A stretch of 64,000 nt of DNA from Brevibacterium sp. HMSC07C04 (GTDB taxonomy: Bacteria > Actinomycetota > Actinomycetes > Actinomycetales > Brevibacteriaceae): positions 112,716-176,715 of the forward strand of contig NZ_KV823250.1 in the NCBI RefSeq assembly GCF_001815905.1, read 5' to 3'. Positions 1 through 9,558 of this stretch are shown in pieces. Both the position numbers and the translations under genes were made by a program. Below the pieces are notes generated by a model. It had not been told where the DNA came from and ran no database searches. It saw nothing but the letters and a program-made list of their open reading frames with translations. Every line of letters begins with the position of its first letter. The stretch's first letter is position 1.

Positions 1-770
1 ACCTCGCCGCTGAACTCGGCAAGTCCGCCAAGCAGAACAGCGACATCGAATACGCGCTCGTCGACTCCTACTTCTCTGACGAAAACGGCGAAACCGTCGA
101 GTACGACAACGCCAAGCCGCTGGTGTTCAACACCGCTGAAGCCGCATACCTTGCAGGCTACGTTGCCGCAGGCACCACCAAGAGCGGCAAAGTCGCCACC
201 TTCGGCGGCATGCAGATTCCGTCCGTGTCTATCTTCATGGACGGCTTTGCCGACGGTGTGGACCGCTACAACAAGGACCACGACGGCAAGGTCGAACTGC
301 TCGGCTGGGACAAAGCCAAGCAGAAGGGCTCCTTCGTCGGAAACTTCTCCGACCAGGGTCAGGGTCAGGCTCTGACAGACCAGTTCATTTCGCAGGGTGC
401 TGACATCGTGATGCCCGTTGCAGGGCCGGTGGGCCTCGGTGCGGCTGAATCGGCTAAGAAGCACGGCGATGTTTCGCTCGTGTGGGTTGACGCTGACGGC
501 TACGAAACCACCGAGTACGGCGACCTCATGCTGACCTCGGTGCTCAAGGAGATGTCCAACGCCGTCTACGACAGCGCCAAGGAAGCTTCGGAAGACAACT
601 TCACCGGTGAGCCCTACATCGGCGATCTGAAGAACGAAGGCGTGTCGATCGCTCCGTTCCACGACTTCGAAGACAAGGTCTCCGACGACGTCAAGGACGG
701 CGTCGAAAAGATCAAGCAGGAGATCATCGACGGCAAGACCAAGGTCGAAACCGAGAACGCTCCTAAGTGA
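1..770 (+). CDS. BMP-family nucleoside-binding lipoprotein, 5' partial
   Basis: Substrate-binding lipoprotein of the basic membrane protein (BMP/PnrA) family. It captures nucleosides outside the membrane for the ABC transporter encoded just downstream. The reading frame is open from base 3, so the start codon, signal peptide and lipobox lie before the window and about 256 C-terminal residues are present. The stretch NTAEAAYLAGYVAAG followed by a Gly-rich strand (KVATFGGMQIPSV) is the typical BMP hinge and ligand-binding core, and GADIVMPVAGPVG fits the second lobe. An in-frame GTG near base 120 is internal. The gene is followed after 126 bp by the ATPase gene, with a hairpin in the gap. Family assignment is firm; the exact ligand is inferred from the downstream salvage genes. 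Confidence 0.9.
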   Translation, partial: LAAELGKSAKQNSDIEYALVDSYFSDENGETVEYDNAKPLVFNTAEAAYLAGYVAAGTTKSGKVATFGGMQIPSVSIFMDGFADGVDRYNKDHDGKVELLGWDKAKQKGSFVGNFSDQGQGQALTDQFISQGADIVMPVAGPVGLGAAESAKKHGDVSLVWVDADGYETTEYGDLMLTSVLKEMSNAVYDSAKEASEDNFTGEPYIGDLKNEGVSIAPFHDFEDKVSDDVKDGVEKIKQEIIDGKTKVETENAPK

Positions 771-807
771 CCCCGCGCTGAACGCGCAGGTCTCTGAAAC
801 GAGACGC

Positions 808-866
808 CGGTCCCGGCATGGAAGAGCGACTGTCCTCATGCAGTTAGAATCTTCCTGCCGGGACCG
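808..866 (+). promoter_or_regulatory. intercistronic hairpin between binding protein and ATPase genes
   Basis: An 11-base arm CGGTCCCGGCA (808-818) is exactly complementary to TGCCGGGACCG (856-866), with a 37-base loop. There is no T-run after it. Such hairpins between a solute-binding-protein gene and its transporter genes often protect or attenuate the transcript so that more binding protein than transporter is made. That role is an inference. Confidence 0.45.
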
Positions 867-896
867 CGCCTGTCCACATGTATTGAGGAGTAATCA

Positions 897-2471
897 GTGA
901 AACTCACCCTCGAGGGAATCACGAAGAAGTTCGGTGAATTCACCGCAAACGATTCGATTGACCTCGTCGTCGAACCAGGCGAAATCCATGCGCTCCTGGG
1001 GGAGAACGGTGCAGGAAAATCAACTCTCATGAACGTCCTCTACGGACTGTATGAGCCCACCGCCGGCCGTATCCTCATTGACGACGAACCCGTGTCTTTT
1101 TCGGGTCCGGGTGACGCTGTTGCGGCAGGCATCGGCATGGTGCACCAGCACTTCATGCTCATTCCCGTGTTCACGGTCGCAGAATCTGTGGCCCTGGGCT
1201 ATGAGCCCACCAAATCGCTCGGCCTTTTGGATCTCAAGCAGGCTCGGGAGAAAGTCAAGGAGATCTCAGCCCGCTTCGGCTTCGACATCGACCCCGATGC
1301 CTACATTGAAGACCTTCCCGTCGGTGTGCAGCAGCGCGTCGAGATCATCAAAGCCCTGTCGCGTGATGCTCAGGTGCTCATCCTCGACGAACCGACCGCG
1401 GTGCTCACCCCGCACGAAACCGACGAACTCATCGAAATCATGCGCCAGCTCAAAGAGCGCGGCACATCGATCGTGTTCATCACCCACAAACTGCGCGAAG
1501 TCCGCGCCGTTGCAGACTCCATCACGGTCATCCGCCGCGGCAAGGTCGTCGGCGAAGTCAGCCCGGAGTCTTCAGAGGCGGAACTCGCCTCGGCCATGGT
1601 CGGCCGCGAAGTCAACCTCAAGTCTGACAAGACGCCCGCCGAACCCGGCGATGTCGCACTCAAGGTCACAGACCTGACGGTGCTCGACAAGAACAACCTG
1701 CCGGCGCTCAACCAGGTGTCCCTCGACGTGCGCCGCGGCGAAATCCTTGCGATCGCAGGCGTTGACGGCAACGGCCAGACAGAACTTGCCGAAGCGATCA
1801 TCGGTCTGGAGGCCCCGGCTGCCGGAACGATCGAACTTGACGGCGTGAACCTCGAAGCCTCGTCGATTAAGGCCAGACTCAACAAGGGCATCGGGTTCGT
1901 CCCCGAGGACCGCTCAACAGACGGGATCGTGGCAGGGTTCTCGATTGAAGAGAACATGATCCTCGACTGGTACGACCAGAAGCCCTACGCCAACGGACTG
2001 GCGCTGAATCCGTCGGCCATTCGCTCAGCCGCATTGGAAAAGGTCGAGCAGTTCGACATCCGCTGCGGATCAGTGCAGGACCAAATCTCCACGCTTTCGG
2101 GCGGCAACCAGCAGAAAGTTGTTCTGTCGCGCGAAATGGGACGCGATCTGCGTCTGCTCGTGGCCAGTCAGCCCACCCGCGGCCTGGACGTCGGATCCAT
2201 CGAGTTCGTCCACAAGCGGATCATCGAAGAGCGCGACAGCGGAACTCCGTGCCTTATCGTCTCAACAGAACTCGACGAAGTGCTCAACCTTGCCGACAGG
2301 ATCGCCGTGATGTACCGCGGACAGATCATCGGCACCGTGCCCGGCGGCACATCGCGTGACGTTCTGGGCCTCATGATGGCCGGTGTGCCCGAAGAAGAAG
2401 CCAACGCCCGCGTTGCCGACGGTTCGGCCGTGACAGAGGTCAGCCAGGCAGCCCAGGAGGACATCGTATGA
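897..2471 (+). CDS. nucleoside ABC transporter, ATP-binding protein (double NBD)
   Basis: ATPase of a nucleoside importer (NupA/YufO-like, sugar-type fusion of two nucleotide-binding domains), 524 residues, cytoplasmic face. Walker A of the first domain is GENGAGKST at residues 35-43; the first signature is degenerate (LPVGVQQ). In the second domain the P-loop reads GVDGNGQTEL and lacks the P-loop lysine, as usual in this family, while its signature LSGGNQQ is canonical. The start is GTG at 897, nine bases after the ribosome-binding site TGAGGAG. The end overlaps the next gene by 4 bp (ATGA). It is the motor for the binding protein upstream and the two permeases downstream. Confidence 0.93.
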   Translation: MKLTLEGITKKFGEFTANDSIDLVVEPGEIHALLGENGAGKSTLMNVLYGLYEPTAGRILIDDEPVSFSGPGDAVAAGIGMVHQHFMLIPVFTVAESVALGYEPTKSLGLLDLKQAREKVKEISARFGFDIDPDAYIEDLPVGVQQRVEIIKALSRDAQVLILDEPTAVLTPHETDELIEIMRQLKERGTSIVFITHKLREVRAVADSITVIRRGKVVGEVSPESSEAELASAMVGREVNLKSDKTPAEPGDVALKVTDLTVLDKNNLPALNQVSLDVRRGEILAIAGVDGNGQTELAEAIIGLEAPAAGTIELDGVNLEASSIKARLNKGIGFVPEDRSTDGIVAGFSIEENMILDWYDQKPYANGLALNPSAIRSAALEKVEQFDIRCGSVQDQISTLSGGNQQKVVLSREMGRDLRLLVASQPTRGLDVGSIEFVHKRIIEERDSGTPCLIVSTELDEVLNLADRIAVMYRGQIIGTVPGGTSRDVLGLMMAGVPEEEANARVADGSAVTEVSQAAQEDIV

Positions 2472-3799
2472 ATCAGAAGACCACTGCCGCCAGCGCTGAT
2501 CGAGGCAGTGCGCGCCAGAGCATCATCCGCGGACTGCTGTCGGGCAGCTGGCTGGTGTCGGTTCTGGCGATCGTCATTGCGCTCGTCGCAGGAGCCGTGC
2601 TCATCATCCTGGCCGACGCCGACGTCCAGCGGGCCGCAGGCTACATCTTCGCCCGGCCGGGCGACTTCTTCTACTACGCTTTCCACTCGGTTCTCGAAGC
2701 CTATTCAGCTCTCTTCCGGGGTGCCGTGTTCGACTGGAACGCGAATTCCTTTGTGCGCTCTGTGCGCCCGCTGACCGAATCGCTGGTGTCGGGAACCCCG
2801 CTGATCCTCACCGCACTGGGCATCGCGCTGGCCTTCCGCTCGGGTCTGTTCAACATCGGCGGTCAGGGCCAGGTCATCCTCGGAGCCGTCATCGGCGGAT
2901 ACCTCGGCTACGCGCTGCACCTGCCGGCTGTCCTCCACATGCTCGTGGCACTTCTCGGCGGTATGCTCGCAGGCGCCATCTGGGCTTCGATTGCCGGTGT
3001 GCTGAAAGCCAAGACCGGTGCGAACGAAGTGATCGTGACGATCATGCTCAACTCGATCGCGCTGTACCTCATGTCCTATCTGCTCAAACAGGAGTGGTAC
3101 AAGCACAAGTCCGGTTCGATCCCGCTGACGGCCAATATCGACTCGACCGCGCACTTCTTCAAGATCCTGCCGGACCCGTTCCGCCTGCACATCGGCTTTG
3201 TGATCGCCATACTGGCCACCGCGATCATCTGGTGGCTGCTTGAGCGATCCACCATCGGATTCGAAATGCGCATGGTCGGACAGAACCCGGCCGCGGCGCG
3301 CACCGCCGGCATTTCCGTGTCGAAGGTGACGATCGTCGTCATGGCGGTAGCGGGTGCGCTGGCAGGTGCCGGCGGCGCCAACCAGGTGCTCGCCACAGAG
3401 GGCAACGTCGGCGGCGGCATCGCCGGAACGATCGGCTTCGACGCCATCACGGTGGCTCTTCTGGGCCGTTCGCGCCCGATCGGAGTGTTCTTCGCCGGGA
3501 TTCTGTTCGGCGGTTTCAAAGCCGGCGGCTACCTCATGCAGGCCCAAACCGGCACGCCGATTGACATCGTGCTCGTCGTGCAGTCGATCATCGTGCTCCT
3601 GATTGCGGCACCCCCGCTAGTCAGGGCAATCTTCCGCCTGCCGGAGCCCATCGAAAAGCGCCGTGAAGACGTGAAGTCGACCGGCACCTCGACAGGTGCT
3701 GAAACAGCAGACTCGACCGGCGCGAAAGCCGAAAGCACAGAAGCGGCAGACGCCGCACCGACGACCGCAGCCGCTGCTAACGGCGGGGAGGAACGATGA
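2468..3799 (+). CDS. nucleoside ABC transporter permease 1
   Basis: Inner-membrane permease of the BPD_transp_2 (branched-chain amino acid/sugar) fold, 443 residues, NupB/YufP-like. It has an N-terminal membrane helix, an extracytoplasmic stretch, then a core with LAFRSGLFNIGGQGQVILGA and TGANEVIVTIMLNSIALYL, both characteristic of nucleoside permeases. The last 50 or so residues are a low-complexity Thr/Ala/Glu tail after the final membrane segment. Start ATG overlaps the ATPase stop (ATGA) and its end overlaps the second permease the same way, so translation is coupled. Confidence 0.92.
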   Translation: MNQKTTAASADRGSARQSIIRGLLSGSWLVSVLAIVIALVAGAVLIILADADVQRAAGYIFARPGDFFYYAFHSVLEAYSALFRGAVFDWNANSFVRSVRPLTESLVSGTPLILTALGIALAFRSGLFNIGGQGQVILGAVIGGYLGYALHLPAVLHMLVALLGGMLAGAIWASIAGVLKAKTGANEVIVTIMLNSIALYLMSYLLKQEWYKHKSGSIPLTANIDSTAHFFKILPDPFRLHIGFVIAILATAIIWWLLERSTIGFEMRMVGQNPAAARTAGISVSKVTIVVMAVAGALAGAGGANQVLATEGNVGGGIAGTIGFDAITVALLGRSRPIGVFFAGILFGGFKAGGYLMQAQTGTPIDIVLVVQSIIVLLIAAPPLVRAIFRLPEPIEKRREDVKSTGTSTGAETADSTGAKAESTEAADAAPTTAAAANGGEER

Positions 3800-5070
3800 G
3801 CACACAGACCAGCGTTCACAGCGCCCAGAAGCTCGCACCGAGGGACTGGAAGTTCCCGGTTGTCTACGGCGTCCTCGCCTTCATCGCACTGGCGGCCTTC
3901 GGCCTGGCCGCCGAAGGCGGTCGAAACGCAACCTTCCAGCTGGGCCAGCAGGGCGACTTCTTCCACATTCCGAACATCACCGTCGATGCCAAAACCACCG
4001 GCATTGTGATGGGACTGCTGCTGGCAGTGCTTGCGGGACTGTCCTTCTGGGGTCAGCTCAAGCGCATCACAATCGGCAACTGGCTTCCCGTGGCCGTCGG
4101 CGTGCTGTTCGTCATTGCGTTCCTCGCGTGGTCCGGCGCCGGATCAGGCGTCATCCCCGCAACCGCTCTGCTCGCCGGTGCTCTTGCACTGTCGGTTCCG
4201 CTGATCTTCGGCGCAATGTGCGGTCTGGTGGGCGAACGCGCGGGCATCATCAACATCGCAATTGAAGGCCAGCTGCTGGCCGGTGCTTTTGTTGCCGCAG
4301 TCGTCGCCTCGCTCGTGGGCAGCCCCTACGCGGGCCTTGTCGCCGCACCCATCGGCGGCGTGCTCGTGGCGATTGTCCTCGTGTTCTTCGCGGTGCGCTA
4401 CTGGGTCGACCAGATCATCATCGGTGTCGTCCTCAACGTCCTCGTGATTGGTCTGACCAGCTTCTTCTTCTCAACCGTCCTGTCGGACAACCCCGAACAG
4501 TGGAACCGCTCCATGCGCCTTCCGGCACTGCCCGTGCCGGTCCTGTCGGACATTCCGATCATCGGGCCGGTGCTGTTCAACCAGAACATCCTCGTGTACC
4601 TCATGTACATCCTCGTGGCGGTTCTGCAGATTGCGCTGTTCAACTCCAAGTGGGGCCTGCGCCTGCGCGCAATCGGCGAACACCCGCGGGCAGCTGACAC
4701 CGTCGGCATCAACGTCAACCGCGGCCGCGTGCTCAACACCATCATGGCCGGTGCAATTGCCGGTCTGGGCGGAGCGTTCTTCACCGTCGGTTCGGGTCTT
4801 GCCTTCGGCAAGGAAATGACAGCCGGACAGGGATACATTGCCCTGGCCGCCATGATCCTCGGCAAATGGAACCCCCGCGGCGCGCTCATGGCTGCGCTGC
4901 TGTTCGGGTTCGCGAAGAACCTCGGCAATTCGCTTTCGGCCATTGGCTCGCCGATCCCGCCGGACCTGCTGCTCATGCTGCCGTACATCGTCACGATCTT
5001 CGCCGTCGCCGGATTCGTGGGCAAAGTGCGCGCACCGGCGGCCGAAGGCGTACCCTACTCCAAGCAGTGA
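3796..5070 (+). CDS. nucleoside ABC transporter permease 2
   Basis: Second BPD_transp_2 permease (NupC/YufQ-like), 424 residues. Family landmarks are GLVGERAGIINIAIEGQLL and VDQIIIGVVLNVLVIGLTSF, then a C-terminal half with VGINVNRGRVLNTIMAGAIAG and GYIALAAMILGKWNPRGAL. It would pair with the first permease to form the membrane channel. It overlaps the upstream gene by 4 bp and the cdd start by 1 bp. Confidence 0.92.
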   Translation: MSTQTSVHSAQKLAPRDWKFPVVYGVLAFIALAAFGLAAEGGRNATFQLGQQGDFFHIPNITVDAKTTGIVMGLLLAVLAGLSFWGQLKRITIGNWLPVAVGVLFVIAFLAWSGAGSGVIPATALLAGALALSVPLIFGAMCGLVGERAGIINIAIEGQLLAGAFVAAVVASLVGSPYAGLVAAPIGGVLVAIVLVFFAVRYWVDQIIIGVVLNVLVIGLTSFFFSTVLSDNPEQWNRSMRLPALPVPVLSDIPIIGPVLFNQNILVYLMYILVAVLQIALFNSKWGLRLRAIGEHPRAADTVGINVNRGRVLNTIMAGAIAGLGGAFFTVGSGLAFGKEMTAGQGYIALAAMILGKWNPRGALMAALLFGFAKNLGNSLSAIGSPIPPDLLLMLPYIVTIFAVAGFVGKVRAPAAEGVPYSKQ

Positions 5071-5561
5071 TGCACATGCCCGATCAGCCAAGCGGCGCCT
5101 CGTCAGAAAAGAGCGACAGCCGGCAGGCCGACAGCATGCCGGGCAGCGTGGACGAGCGCGTGTGGGAGGACCTGCGAAAACAGGCCCGCCAAGCCATGCG
5201 GCGAGCCTACGCGCCGTACTCCGGCTACCCGGTCGGGGTGGCAGCGCTCGTGGACGACGGCCGGGTGATCACCGGATGCAACGTCGAGAACGCCTCCTAC
5301 GGGCTCGGCCTGTGCGCCGAGTGCGGACTCGTATCGCAGCTGGCGGCAACCGGGGGAGGCAAGCTCGTCGCCTTCAGCTGCAGCGACGGCCAGGGCAGCA
5401 AGCTTGTCCCGTGTGGGCGATGCCGCCAGCTGCTCTACGAATTCGGCGGACCTGACCTCCTGCTGGACATGCCCAGCGGCATCCAGCCGCTGTCTACCGT
5501 GCTGCCCGAAGCGTTCGGGCCCGACCACCTGAAACAGCAGACCACCCAACCGCAACCATGA
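5070..5561 (+). CDS. cdd: cytidine deaminase
   Basis: Deaminates cytidine and deoxycytidine to uridine and deoxyuridine in pyrimidine salvage. 163 residues from the ATG at 5070, which shares a base with the permease stop (TGATG). Zinc site: Cys82 and the catalytic Glu84 in CAECGL, then Cys115 and Cys118 in PCGRCRQ; NVENASYGLG is the substrate-binding segment. About 30 residues at the N-terminus are hydrophilic and absent from the usual 130-residue enzyme; ATG 5076 is a possible alternative start but would not remove that extension. Fourth position after the transporter genes, so imported cytidine can be used directly. Confidence 0.93.
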   Translation: MHMPDQPSGASSEKSDSRQADSMPGSVDERVWEDLRKQARQAMRRAYAPYSGYPVGVAALVDDGRVITGCNVENASYGLGLCAECGLVSQLAATGGGKLVAFSCSDGQGSKLVPCGRCRQLLYEFGGPDLLLDMPSGIQPLSTVLPEAFGPDHLKQQTTQPQP

Positions 5562-5573
5562 GGAGTGTGTGAC

Positions 5574-6875
5574 GTGGAAAAGTTTGACGCCGTTGACATC
5601 ATCATCGCCAAGCGCGACGGCAATTCCCTGACCGACGAACAGATCGACTGGACAATCGACGCCTACACCCGCGGCGTCATTGCCGATGAACAGATGTCTG
5701 CTCTCGGCATGGCGATCTTCCTCAACGGCATGGAGTCGCGCGAAATCACGCGCTGGACGCAGGCGATGATCAAGTCCGGTGAAACCCTGGACTTCTCCAG
5801 CCTGTCGGTGCCGACCACGGACAAGCACTCCACCGGCGGTGTGGGCGATAAGATCACGCTGCCGCTGGCACCGCTTGTCGCAGTGTTCGACGTCGCCGTA
5901 CCGCAGCTGTCCGGCCGCGGACTCGGCCACACCGGGGGCACGCTCGACAAACTCGAAGCGATCCCCGGCTGGCACGGAGCGATCTCCACCGAGGGCATTG
6001 TGCGACAGCTTGACGAGGTCGGCGCCATCATCTGCGAAACCACAGAAGGGCTGGCACCTGCAGACAAGAAGCTGTACGCGCTGCGCGACATCACCGGGAT
6101 CGTCGACACGATTCCGCTGATCGCCTCATCGATCATGTCGAAGAAGATCGCCGAGGGCACAGAAGCTCTCGTGCTGGACGTCAAAACCGGCTCCGGCGCG
6201 TTTATGAAAGACCGGCAGAAGGCCGAGGAGCTTGCCCGCACCATGGTTGAACTCGGTAAAGCCGCAGGCACCGCAACATCCGCGTTCATCACCGACATGT
6301 CCACCCCGCTGGGCCTGGCTGTGGGCAATGCGATCGAAGTTGAGGAAAGCGTCGAGGTGCTCGCCGGCGGCGGCCCGGCCGACGTCGTCGAACTCACCGT
6401 CGCTCTGGCGCAGGAAATGCTGGCACTCGTCGGCAAGACAGACGTCGATGTCGCCGCGGCACTCAAGGACGGACGCGCCATGGACAAGTGGCGTCAGATG
6501 ATCAGCGCACAGGGCGGTGACCCTGACGCGAAACTGCCGATGGGCCGCGAGAACCACGTTGTCACGGCCGCCGAATCCGGTGTTCTCACCGGTCTTGACG
6601 CGCTTTCTGTGGGCCAGGCATCGTGGCGACTGGGCGCAGGCCGCGCCCGTCCGGGCGACGCCGTACAGGCCGGTGCGGGCATTCGCCTGCACGCCAAGCC
6701 CGGCGACACTGTTGAAGCCGGTGCCCCGCTCATGACCCTGTACACAGATGAAGCCCAGCGCTTCGACCGAGCCCTCGAAAGCCTCGAGGGAGCAGCGGTG
6801 ATCGCCCCGGCAGGAAGCCCGGAGGCGACAGCGGCTGCCGAATCCACCTCGGTCATCTTCGAACACATCAAGTGA
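5574..6875 (+). CDS. deoA: thymidine/pyrimidine-nucleoside phosphorylase
   Basis: Splits thymidine or uridine with phosphate into base and (deoxy)ribose-1-phosphate. 433 residues. [10 protein letters not shown] (84-93) is the glycine-rich phosphate loop and [16 protein letters not shown] (113-128) is the family signature. The GTG at 5574 is preferred over GTG 5565 because AGGAG (5561-5565) lies at the right distance only from the former. A C-terminal alpha/beta lid domain (PYNP_C) is present. The product feeds deoC downstream and the phosphosugar mutase on the opposite strand. Confidence 0.93.
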   Translation: MEKFDAVDIIIAKRDGNSLTDEQIDWTIDAYTRGVIADEQMSALGMAIFLNGMESREITRWTQAMIKSGETLDFSSLSVPTTDKHSTGGVGDKITLPLAPLVAVFDVAVPQLSGRGLGHTGGTLDKLEAIPGWHGAISTEGIVRQLDEVGAIICETTEGLAPADKKLYALRDITGIVDTIPLIASSIMSKKIAEGTEALVLDVKTGSGAFMKDRQKAEELARTMVELGKAAGTATSAFITDMSTPLGLAVGNAIEVEESVEVLAGGGPADVVELTVALAQEMLALVGKTDVDVAAALKDGRAMDKWRQMISAQGGDPDAKLPMGRENHVVTAAESGVLTGLDALSVGQASWRLGAGRARPGDAVQAGAGIRLHAKPGDTVEAGAPLMTLYTDEAQRFDRALESLEGAAVIAPAGSPEATAAAESTSVIFEHIK

Positions 6876-6889
6876 ACTCAAGGAGCATT

Positions 6890-7564
6890 ATGAAGAAGAC
6901 CGATGTCGCAGCGATCATCGACCACACGCTGCTCAAGCCCGAATCCACCCCGGAAGACTTCGCCGCTCTCGTTGAGGAAGCCAAGAAGCTCGGCGTGCTC
7001 GCAGTGTGCGTGTCGCCGTCGGCTCTGCCGCTGAAAGACACGGGCAACCTTGTGATCGCAACCGTCTGCGGGTTCCCCTCCGGTGCTGTCGCCCCGCAGA
7101 TCAAGGCTGCCGAGGCGGCACTGGCTGTTGAACAGGGTGCTCAGGAAGTCGACATGGTCATCAACATCGGTGCCGCCAAGGCCGGACTGTGGGATGACGT
7201 CGAAGCTGACATCCGCGGCGTTGTCGAAGCCGTTGCAGATGCCGCGAAGAAGGCCGGGCACGATGCCCTGGTCAAGGTCATCATCGAATCCGCAGCGCTC
7301 GAAGACGACGAAATCGTCGCCGCGTGCGAAGCCTCGGTGCGCGCCGGTGCTCACTTTGTGAAGACCTCCACCGGCTTCCACCCGGCTGGTGGGGCTTCGG
7401 CTCACGCTGTTGCCATCATGCGCAAGACCGTCGGCGACGCTCTGGGTGTTAAGGCCTCCGGCGGTATCCGCTCGGCTGAAGCTGCCCGCGAAATGATTGA
7501 AGCCGGAGCATCGCGTTTGGGCCTTTCCGGTTCCGCTGCGGTTCTCGACGGCTTCGAAGACTGA
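6890..7564 (+). CDS. deoC: deoxyribose-phosphate aldolase
   Basis: Cleaves 2-deoxyribose-5-phosphate to glyceraldehyde-3-phosphate and acetaldehyde, the final step of deoxynucleoside breakdown. 224 residues. Catalytic residues are visible: Lys158 in KTSTGF (Schiff base), Lys188 in VKASGGIR and Asp in EVDMV near 88. ATG 6890 is chosen because AAGGAG lies five bases upstream; the in-frame GTG at 6872 has no such site. Last gene of the operon, followed by a terminator. Confidence 0.95.
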   Translation: MKKTDVAAIIDHTLLKPESTPEDFAALVEEAKKLGVLAVCVSPSALPLKDTGNLVIATVCGFPSGAVAPQIKAAEAALAVEQGAQEVDMVINIGAAKAGLWDDVEADIRGVVEAVADAAKKAGHDALVKVIIESAALEDDEIVAACEASVRAGAHFVKTSTGFHPAGGASAHAVAIMRKTVGDALGVKASGGIRSAEAAREMIEAGASRLGLSGSAAVLDGFED

Positions 7565-7622
7565 GGTTCTGGGTTCGGCTCTAGCCGGAAAACACTCGTC
7601 AGCCGGAAAACTCCCGATAGCA

Positions 7623-7664
7623 ACAAATCCACCCGCTAGCCGCACGGCTAACGGGTGGATTTGT
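7623..7664 (+). terminator. terminator after deoC
   Basis: Near-perfect stem of about 18 bp: ACAAATCCACCCG on the left and CGGGTGGATTTGT on the right, extended by TAGCC/GGCTA around a four-base loop with one mismatch pair. It is followed by TCTTTT on the + strand. It separates the salvage operon from the convergent mutase gene. Confidence 0.8.
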
Positions 7665-7734
7665 TCTTTTGCGGTGTGTCGAGGTTCGGCGGCTGTGTGT
7701 CTTGGCTGAGTTGGTGGTCTGCCAGCGTGAGCTT

Positions 7735-9555
7735 TTACAGACCCAGGTACGCGCCGAGTGCGGCTGAGAGCGCCGATAGGCGCTGGCGGCATTCGGCAAC
7801 TGCGGTGCGCACGTCCTCGGGGGTGTCGAAGCCGTCAGCCGGTGCGACCGTTTCCAGGTAGCACTTGAGCTTCGGCTCTGTGCCCGACGGGCGGATGATG
7901 ATCCTGTCACCGCCTGCCAGACGCAGTTTGATGCCGTTGGTGGGCGGCAGCTCATCGCTTCCAGCAGCCAGGTCGATGACTTCGACGACGTCCCGCCCTG
8001 CGAGTTCGGCAGGAGGAGTGCTGCGCAGCGAGTCAACTGCCGCGGTGATCTTCTCCACGTCGTCAAAGCGGAATGTCAGTGGCGCGGTGAGGAAGACACC
8101 GTCGCGCTGACGAATGTCATCCAGCTGGTCTTCAACACTGAGTCCAACGCTTTTGAGTTTGGAAACGAGGCCGGCGAAGACAACGGCAGCGCTTATGCCG
8201 TCCTTATCGCGCACAGCTTCGGGGTCGACGCAGTAGCCGAGTGCTTCCTCGTAGCCGTACACCAGACCGGGTACGCGGGTGATCCATTTGAAGCCGGTCA
8301 GCGTCTGCCGGTGCTCAATGCCCCGGTTGGTCGCTAAATGGGCAACAGCGGTCGAGGACACGATCGAGTTCGCCATGACGCACGTCTCGCCCACAGCCTG
8401 GCGGGCTCGCACGGTTCCGGCCATGAATTCGGCAAGCAGAAGCCCCACCTCGTCACCGGAGAGCTGACGGTACCCGCTTTCGTCCCGCGGATCCGGCACA
8501 GCGGCCGATACGCGGTCGGCATCCGGGTCATTCGCAATGATGAGATCCGCGCCGACCTCCCGCGCTTTGGCAAAGGCGAGCTCGAGCGCACCGGGCTCTT
8601 CCGGGTTGGGGAAGGTGACGGTGGGGAAGTCGGGGTCGGGCTGGTGCTGCTGATCGACCACGTGAACATCCGTGAAGCCGGCCTGGGAAAGAACACGCAG
8701 CGCGGTCTGACCGCCCACGCCGTGCATGGCAGTGTAGACAATCGTCAGCGGTGCGCTCTGGCGGGCACCGGCCATGTCACTGAATTCAGCAAGCCGCTCG
8801 GTGTAGGCATCGAGCACCTCGTCACCCAGTTCGGTCCACCCGGTGTCCGGCAAGGTCATGCTGCCGACAGACGGAACCTCGGCGATTTTGCCGGCAATAA
8901 AAGCGTCGAAAGGCTCAACGATCTGCGCGCCTGCACCGGCCGCAATGGTTTCGAGTTCGGCGTCTGTGAGTTCGCGCCCGTCGGCAGCCGCGGCTGCGCG
9001 AGCTGAACCGACGAGGGGCCGCTCGCCAAGGTAGACCTTGTAGCCGTTGTCTTGGGGCGGGTTGTGGCTGGCTGTGACCATCACTCCGGCGTCAGTTCCC
9101 AGATGTTTGACGGCGAAGGCCAGAAGGGGCGTGGGCAGCTGTGCGGGCAAGAGCATGGCGTGGCCACCGGCCTGGGTGACGACGGCGGCGGTGACGCGGG
9201 CGAAATCGGCTGAGCCGTGGCGAGCATCGCAGCCGATGGCGACGGTGAAGCCCTCACCGACAACATCGCGCAGAGCCGCTGCGAGTCCTGCGGCTGCACG
9301 GGTGACGACGGCTGCGTTCATGCGGCTGGGGCCTGGCCCGATTTCGCCGCGCAGACCGGCCGTTCCGAACTGCAGAAGACCCTGAAAGCCTTCCGTGATG
9401 TCGGCGATTGCGCGCTCGGAGGCCTCGCCGGGTTCGCCGGTGGCCGCGTCCAGCTGCTTCTGGAGGGCTGCGGCCGTGACGGGGTCGGGGTCGTCAGCGA
9501 TCCAAGCTTTGACGATTTCGGGGTCGAAGCCATTTGTGAAGCGATCGGCGATCAT
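7735..9555 (-). CDS. phospho-sugar mutase (phosphopentomutase/phosphoglucomutase type)
   Basis: Alpha-D-phosphohexomutase superfamily enzyme, 606 residues, moving phosphate between C1 and C5/C6 of sugar phosphates. FGTAGLRGEIG (63-73) starts domain 1; the phosphoserine loop is TASHNPP with Ser163; the metal loop is DPDADR near 344; the C-terminal phosphate-binding loop is RPSGTEPK. Because it sits directly after purine nucleoside phosphorylase and opposite deoA-deoC, conversion of ribose/deoxyribose-1-phosphate to the 5-phosphate is the likely main task; glucose-1-phosphate activity cannot be excluded. Three bases separate it from the upstream gene, whose last codons hold its ribosome-binding site. 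Confidence 0.88.
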   Translation of the reverse strand: MIADRFTNGFDPEIVKAWIADDPDPVTAAALQKQLDAATGEPGEASERAIADITEGFQGLLQFGTAGLRGEIGPGPSRMNAAVVTRAAAGLAAALRDVVGEGFTVAIGCDARHGSADFARVTAAVVTQAGGHAMLLPAQLPTPLLAFAVKHLGTDAGVMVTASHNPPQDNGYKVYLGERPLVGSARAAAAADGRELTDAELETIAAGAGAQIVEPFDAFIAGKIAEVPSVGSMTLPDTGWTELGDEVLDAYTERLAEFSDMAGARQSAPLTIVYTAMHGVGGQTALRVLSQAGFTDVHVVDQQHQPDPDFPTVTFPNPEEPGALELAFAKAREVGADLIIANDPDADRVSAAVPDPRDESGYRQLSGDEVGLLLAEFMAGTVRARQAVGETCVMANSIVSSTAVAHLATNRGIEHRQTLTGFKWITRVPGLVYGYEEALGYCVDPEAVRDKDGISAAVVFAGLVSKLKSVGLSVEDQLDDIRQRDGVFLTAPLTFRFDDVEKITAAVDSLRSTPPAELAGRDVVEVIDLAAGSDELPPTNGIKLRLAGGDRIIIRPSGTEPKLKCYLETVAPADGFDTPEDVRTAVAECRQRLSALSAALGAYLGL

Positions 9556-9558
9556 GGG

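Noticed and set aside
2705..3547. Long antisense open frame inside the nucleoside permease gene
   Set aside because: It mirrors the codon bias of the real gene, has low-complexity His/Arg-rich translation and no ribosome site; many such shadows occur on the opposite strands of other G+C-rich genes in the window.
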